Of a stretch of DNA of 23,825 bases, positions 20,146-23,825 are shown piece after piece. Position 1 is the first letter of the stretch. The number at the start of each line of letters is the position of its first letter. The notes under the pieces are model-generated. The model ran no database searches and was not told where the DNA came from. It was given only the letters and a program-made list of their open reading frames with translations. Made by a program: the position numbers and the translations under genes. The stretch lies in the IMG/VR virus record IMGVR_UViG_3300043776_000020, positions 1 to 23,825 of that record; one strand, 5' to 3'. The DNA comes from a virus.

Positions 20146-21552
20146 CTAGAGTTGCACGTTCACCGAGATCGAAACCGAATGGACGGCGCCCGCCTCGTTG
20201 TAGAAGCAGTAGATCGGCATCGCCTGCCTCGCCTGCTTGTTCGCCAGCGATTGGTAGGCGTAGGACTGCGCCTGGTCGAGATAGCCCTGCGGGAGGGCCT
20301 GGCCGTAAGAGATGTTGACCCCGCCGGGGAGGCTGTAGTTCCCCTCCACCCACCATCCGGGGCCGATGTAGCCGATCCCCACCATCGTCGAGCACGCCGC
20401 ATCGACTCCGTTGATGAGCTGGTGCTCGCCCGGGTCGGTCTGCGGGACCTTCGGGACCGAGGTCAGGATGTTGAGCTCGTTCACCTGGATCATGTTGACC
20501 AGCATGGCCCGGAACAAGATCTGGTCGAAGAAAAGCCCTCCCCCCAAGACCCCGCTGGAGAAGACCCCAATCAGAGGTCCGAAAGTCATGACCGCGTTGC
20601 AGTTCGCCGCTTTCAGCGTCGAGTATTGGGTCTGCGTCAGCGGCTCCGGCGCCACGAGGTTGATGGTCTGAAGGTTGAGCGTGAAGGCGCTCCCCGCCAG
20701 CCCCGTGTTGAGCCCGCAGTATTGGCCCAGGACGGCTGCGGCGGAGTAGGCGTTGTTCGTGTAGTTCCCGCCCTGAGTCGTCGAGTAGATCAGAAGGCTG
20801 TAGCAGTTCAGGGCTTGGAGCTGGAGGGCGATGTTGCCCGCCGTTCCCGAGACGACGGCGGAGTCCGAGGTCGTCCCGATGTAGAGGGCCGCCTGCCAGT
20901 TGGCCGTGGCCCATTCGGCCAGTTGCAGGTGGTCGGTGTCGGAGGCGTTGCAGCACATGAACCCGTACCAGTTCGCGTTCGCCTGCTGGCAGGCCTCGAC
21001 CGCCTGGAGGTAGGTCTCCCCGACCGCCGTGATGTCCACGAAGAGTCCGGTCCCGCTCCCGTTGGTCGTCGCGAGGTCCGCCTGCACGGAATAGCCCGTG
21101 CCCTGGTTGCCGATCGTCGTCCCGAGAGAGAGCACCGCGCCGGTCGAGGGGTTCGTGGTGAGGACGGTGAGGACCCCGTTCGAGGCCGAGCCCTGAGTGA
21201 CCCCAACTTGGTCTCCGACCTTGTAGCCCGTGCCCGCCGCCCCGCTGTGCGGCACGGCTGTCTGGATGGCGGTCAGGTCCTGGCGCCCGACGTAGACGTA
21301 GCCGGGGCCGGAGGCCGCCCCGAAATAGAGCGTGGCGGCGAGATACTCCGGCGCTGTCGTCGACCAGGTGTCGGCCACCATGCCGGCGAGGCTCGAATAC
21401 TGCCGGATGCGCGGGTTGGTTCCGTAGGACGGAATGGTCGTGGACGGCCCCACGATGAGCCCCTGGTTGAAGCTCTCCGCCGCTATCGGGGCCTTCGCCG
21501 CCGAGACCGAGACCTGGATGATGTTGTTGACCGAAAGAGGTCCGACGCTCAT
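20146..21552 (-). CDS. Tail sheath protein, DUF3383-like, with inserted GTGY module, 468 aa
   Basis: From ATG 21552 (the upstream in-frame extension overlaps the previous gene and is rejected) the protein reads SVGPLSVNNIIQVSVSAAKA, GLIVGPS, then EYLAATLYFGAASGPGYVYV. This is the N-terminal pattern of DUF3383 sheaths. The C-terminal part has LFFDQILFRAMLVNMIQVNE, TDPGEHQLINGVDAACSTMV and VHSVSISVNVQL at the end, typical of sheath C-terminal beta-strands. Residues of about 103-176 are a Gly-rich insertion with GTGYKVGDQVGV and GTGYSVQADLATTNGSGTG, interrupting the domain. The sheath contracts to drive the tube through the cell envelope. Confidence 0.9.
   Translation of the reverse strand: MSVGPLSVNNIIQVSVSAAKAPIAAESFNQGLIVGPSTTIPSYGTNPRIRQYSSLAGMVADTWSTTAPEYLAATLYFGAASGPGYVYVGRQDLTAIQTAVPHSGAAGTGYKVGDQVGVTQGSASNGVLTVLTTNPSTGAVLSLGTTIGNQGTGYSVQADLATTNGSGTGLFVDITAVGETYLQAVEACQQANANWYGFMCCNASDTDHLQLAEWATANWQAALYIGTTSDSAVVSGTAGNIALQLQALNCYSLLIYSTTQGGNYTNNAYSAAAVLGQYCGLNTGLAGSAFTLNLQTINLVAPEPLTQTQYSTLKAANCNAVMTFGPLIGVFSSGVLGGGLFFDQILFRAMLVNMIQVNELNILTSVPKVPQTDPGEHQLINGVDAACSTMVGIGYIGPGWWVEGNYSLPGGVNISYGQALPQGYLDQAQSYAYQSLANKQARQAMPIYCFYNEAGAVHSVSISVNVQL
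21025..21246 (-). other. GTGY-xxGD module inserted in the tail sheath
   Basis: About 74 residues with the order GTGY-KVGD ... GVLTVLTTN ... GTGY-SVQADLATTNGSGTG, the same order as the J-like wedge insertion at 11658-11882. It probably forms an outward-facing beta decoration. Confidence 0.65.
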
Positions 21553-21556
21553 GTTT

Positions 21557-22180
21557 TCACCCGCCTTCCACCGTCGTGTCGAAGACTTGTCCGGTGGGGA
21601 TGTTGCCGACCACCTCGACGCTCTCGACCGTCTGAACGGCGATGCTCTCTTGCACGAACTCGTACATTTGGCATTCGAAATCGACCCTCTCGATCCACTG
21701 CCCGTTGCGGTTCTCGGGAACACGCACCGGGCGCGGATACGCAGAGACGGGGAACAACCCTTTGCCGGCGAGCTGCTGACAAAAATAATCCTGATAGAGG
21801 GAAGACCTCAGCATGCGCGCGTTGTCCCAGGAATTGGGGCCGTAGAAGATCCAGTGGATTCTCCAAACCCGCGTGTATGCGTCCTGCTCGGTGACGGTCA
21901 AGCCCTCGGTGTCGCCCGGCGTCGGCACCATCACCCTGTCTCTGATCTGGTCGTAGTCGTCCGCGTCGAACTCCGTGCACAGCAGGTAGCAGACGTCCTC
22001 CGTCCGCTGCTGGAAGGGTGCGCCTTCGCTCGGCCACCCGAGGCGCACGAGGTTCGAGGTCGAGGATTGTTGCTGGCCGAGCATCCCCAGCGTGAGCGGC
22101 TGCAGGACTCCCCCGATCCCCGCGATGCTCAACGCGTCGGAGGAAAGAACCGTGTTGTCGGGATACTGCGTGTTGCTCAT
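21557..22180 (-). CDS. Neck/tail terminator protein, gp12-like, 207 aa
   Basis: The ATG at 22180 overlaps the upstream stop (ATGA). Features: LVRLGWPSEGAPFQQRTEDV (about 44-63), a DDYDQIRDR loop, YTRVWRIHWIFYGPNSWDNA (about 102-121), LRSSLYQDYF, and WIERVDFECQMYEFVQESIA (about 162-181). This pattern is that of phage neck terminator proteins in Pam3-like contractile tails, which cap the end of the tube/sheath and join it to the head-closure complex. Its position immediately before the sheath agrees. Confidence 0.78.
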   Translation of the reverse strand: MSNTQYPDNTVLSSDALSIAGIGGVLQPLTLGMLGQQQSSTSNLVRLGWPSEGAPFQQRTEDVCYLLCTEFDADDYDQIRDRVMVPTPGDTEGLTVTEQDAYTRVWRIHWIFYGPNSWDNARMLRSSLYQDYFCQQLAGKGLFPVSAYPRPVRVPENRNGQWIERVDFECQMYEFVQESIAVQTVESVEVVGNIPTGQVFDTTVEGG

Positions 22181-22551
22181 GACCCCATGTCCATCCGCGT
22201 GGCGATCGCCAAAAAATAGCCGTAATCGGAGTATTCCAGCACCTGGAGAACCCGGAAGTTCTTCCCCCTCCAGACCAGGATGTCGCTCGACCCCGGCTGG
22301 CCGTCCTCCCCGTTCTCCCTCGTGGTGAAGATCGGGGCCTCGGAGTGGAACGCCATCGCGCTCGTCACCACGTCGCCCTCGGGGAGCATCTCGATCTGCT
22401 TCGGAGTCGCCGGAGTGATCGTCCCGAACCCCTGGACCGTCTCAGTGTTCGGAGTCCACACGCCATCGACATAGGAGCCGCCGTTCGACCGGACGATCTG
22501 GTACGGCTGGGCGAACTCGTTCGCGTTGACCACCATCGAGAGATCGATCAT
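22177..22551 (-). CDS. Head-closure / head-tail connector-like protein, 124 aa
   Basis: Start ATG 22551 overlaps the stop of the GIY-YIG gene (ATGA). An upstream in-frame ATG at 22638 lies wholly inside that gene and is rejected. Features: YQIVRSNGGSYVDGVW, FGTITPATPKQIEMLPEGDV (about 45-65), DILVWRGKNFRVLQVLEYSD (about 93-112), YGYFLAIATR. The 'G..rvlqv.dy..yGyf.aia.r' C-terminus is typical of small head-completion/closure proteins. No good Shine-Dalgarno is visible, so translation may depend on coupling to the endonuclease gene. Confidence 0.72.
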   Translation of the reverse strand: MIDLSMVVNANEFAQPYQIVRSNGGSYVDGVWTPNTETVQGFGTITPATPKQIEMLPEGDVVTSAMAFHSEAPIFTTRENGEDGQPGSSDILVWRGKNFRVLQVLEYSDYGYFLAIATRMDMGS

Positions 22552-23285
22552 ATTCGTGTTCTGTGCGCGACTGACATCTTCAGCCTCGTCTCTTCTGAAT
22601 GCTTCTTCCCAATGTGAGATAAGGAAAGATGACTGCAATGCTGTTCAGAAAGTCGCTTTCCCTTGTTCCACGGACGGTTCCCCATCAGCGTTGCTGATAT
22701 TTTCTGGCGTGCTTCTTCTGAAGGAGCCATTCCCTTGTGAGCTTCCGAAATCTTTCTGCGCGTTTCTTCGGAGTGCGGACCGCGCTTTTTCCCTCTCTGG
22801 CATTCGGAGATGTGGAGCTTTCTTTCATCGCTTAGTTTGATCCCGCTAAATCTGAGCGTAGCCCGCTTAGACCACTCAAGCCTCTGCTCCCCTGTCCACA
22901 CTCTTGCCCTCTGCGCCTTAGACATTTTTCGGCGTGTTTCCTCAGAAACAACTCTATTTCGGTTGGCTCGTGAAAGTTTCTCCCGAGTCTCATCTGTTAG
23001 GCCTTGCTGTCCATCTCCTCCATCTGTTAAGTTGTAGCCAGAAGGATGCTTAGAATCCAATTCCTTTATCCAGTGGCGCTCTTTCTCTTGCAACTCAGTC
23101 CAGTCGGCGGCTGAATCAATTATAGAAAACTCAAATCCCGACGTCCCATACTTTCTGAGGGCATCACGGAAGGGGGTCTTTTTAGCCGACCGAAAGTGTT
23201 GGCCGATCCGTTTTTCAAGAGTTTGGCGCGTCATCCCCACATATATTCTTCCGCTTACAAGATTTCGCGCCTTGTAAATAATCAC
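22548..23285 (-). CDS. GIY-YIG homing endonuclease with multiple NUMOD3 motifs, 245 aa
   Basis: The N-terminal nuclease (1-92) has IIYKARNLVSGRIYVGMTRQ, Arg26, TPFRDALRKYGTSGFEFSII, a catalytic Glu near 69 (LQEKERHWIKEL) and SGYNLTDGGDG. The rest is a chain of NUMOD3-type DNA-binding units: LTDETREKLSRANR, SEETRRKMSKAQRA, HSEETRRKISEAHKG, PSEEARQKISATLMGN, HSEETRLKMSVAH. It starts with GTG 23285 overlapping the stop of the upstream gene (GTGA) and ends overlapping the next start (ATGA), so it sits seamlessly in the operon. Codon use is AT-richer than its neighbours. It is a selfish insertion, separate in type from the endonuclease at 19393-20127. Confidence 0.93.
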   Translation of the reverse strand: MIIYKARNLVSGRIYVGMTRQTLEKRIGQHFRSAKKTPFRDALRKYGTSGFEFSIIDSAADWTELQEKERHWIKELDSKHPSGYNLTDGGDGQQGLTDETREKLSRANRNRVVSEETRRKMSKAQRARVWTGEQRLEWSKRATLRFSGIKLSDERKLHISECQRGKKRGPHSEETRRKISEAHKGMAPSEEARQKISATLMGNRPWNKGKRLSEQHCSHLSLSHIGKKHSEETRLKMSVAHRTRI

Positions 23286-23825
23286 GGCCTTCCCCTAAGC
23301 TTGATATTCATTTGCTCCCGTTTTTGGACGGAAGTCATTTTCTCAAATCCTCTCAATACCCAGCGTATCGAGCGCCGCAGTTGCCCGGAATCTATGAGCG
23401 GCCTGTCCGACCCCTTCCTGGCAATCGTCGAAGGAGCGTTCGGCGCCCAGCCGTTTCTTGGGTCGGTGAACCACGCCTTGCAGCGGTTCGTCGCTTCCGT
23501 CCCGGCCCTCTGGAGGAATCGCTTCGCCTCCGTGGGCTTTCGGTTCATCCACGCCGTCGCCGCGTCTTTCAATTCCTTCGCGATGGCTTGCTTGTTCCCG
23601 CTCGCCTGGATCGCGGGCTCGATGACCGGTCGCGGCGGGATGTGGCGGATCGGGCTGCCGTGGGTGTGAATGTAGAGCAATTCTGCGTTGTTGATCTTCG
23701 TTCTCTTGCCCTTGACCACCCTCCTATCGGCGGTCGCCTGCGGGATGCCGACTAGCACCTCGACCTTCCTCAACTCCATCAGGGTATTCTGGAAGTTCTT
23801 GAGCCCCGATTCCCGTTTTGTAACC
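23282..23825 (-). CDS. Virion morphogenesis / tail completion protein, gp10-like (5' end beyond window)
   Basis: The frame is open to the window edge. The ATG at 23779 lacks a ribosome binding site, and the in-frame residues before it (VTKRESGLKNFQNTL) match the usual start of this family, so the real start is probably outside. Core motifs: VEVLVGIPQATADR, INNAELLYIHTHGSPIRHIP, then PRPVIEPAIQ, and near the C-terminus NAPSTIARKG, PLIDSGQLRRSIRWVL. Such proteins join neck and tail in phages. The last 25 codons have only 13/25 G/C third bases and extend past the family's usual end, beside the endonuclease gene. Its stop overlaps the GTG of that gene. Confidence 0.82.
   Translation of the reverse strand, partial: VTKRESGLKNFQNTLMELRKVEVLVGIPQATADRRVVKGKRTKINNAELLYIHTHGSPIRHIPPRPVIEPAIQASGNKQAIAKELKDAATAWMNRKPTEAKRFLQRAGTEATNRCKAWFTDPRNGWAPNAPSTIARKGSDRPLIDSGQLRRSIRWVLRGFEKMTSVQKREQMNIKLRGRP

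Noticed and set aside
20023-21894. Plus-strand open frame (623 codons) opposite the sheath gene
   Set aside because: Arg-rich, no recognisable motif, covers sheath and two gene borders on the other strand; shadow frame.
19393-23285. GIY-YIG genes as parts of self-splicing introns or inteins
   Set aside because: Both lie between complete genes, with no split exon reading frame across them and no visible intron core; they are free-standing endonucleases.
1-23825. tRNA, rRNA, CRISPR array, attachment site or insertion sequence
   Set aside because: No cloverleaf, regularly spaced direct repeats, transposase or terminal inverted repeats were noticed by reading; coding density leaves almost no space.

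Overview
The window is a GC-rich piece of a contractile-tailed (myovirus-type) phage or prophage. It holds most of the tail operon, transcribed on the minus strand (right to left). No terminase, portal, capsid, replication, lysis or tRNA gene is visible. The host cannot be fixed from the sequence; strong GGAGG-type ribosome binding sites and ATG/GTG/TTG starts indicate a bacterial host.

Layout in transcription order. (1) 23825-21557, neck: a virion-morphogenesis (gp10-like) protein cut by the window edge, a GIY-YIG homing endonuclease, a head-closure-like protein and a neck/tail terminator. (2) 21552-18207, tail shaft: DUF3383-like sheath, a second GIY-YIG endonuclease, DUF3277-like tube, and a tail assembly chaperone with a -1 frameshift site at 18434-18440 that yields a longer fusion. 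(3) 18078-9910, tape measure with a C-terminal glucosaminidase-like domain, then a compact baseplate: Dit-like protein, plug, hub, Gp138-type spike, a 71-aa unknown, gp25-like wedge, gp47/J-like wedge and DUF2612 wedge. (4) 9901-1, host recognition: a 234-aa fibre-like protein and two giant repeat proteins. One carries a pectate-lyase-type beta-helix; the other runs off the left edge. The gene order resembles that of simple contractile tails such as cyanophage Pam3. Many genes overlap by 1-4 bases (ATGA, TGATG, TAATG), so the array is translationally coupled.

Three selfish homing-endonuclease genes (two GIY-YIG, one HNH) sit exactly at gene junctions. The HNH gene, the only gene on the plus strand, split the DUF2612 wedge gene from its original start. 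A 14-codon remnant of that start survives beside the J-like gene, and the working gene now begins with a second, synonymously recoded AT-rich copy of the same N-terminus (GC3 4/20 against 17/20 just downstream). The tube gene beside one GIY-YIG gene shows a similar low-GC3 5' tract (11/31 against 26/31). This suggests that homing events brought in new 5' ends of structural genes.

Other unusual points: both giant fibre-like proteins begin with a convincing Sec signal peptide and carry the same Cys-containing repeat; an unannotated 'GTGY...GD' module is inserted in both the sheath and the J-like protein; and a ribosome binding site with a 10-base perfect match to the 16S rRNA tail precedes a 16-codon minicistron that ends 2 bases before the tape-measure start.
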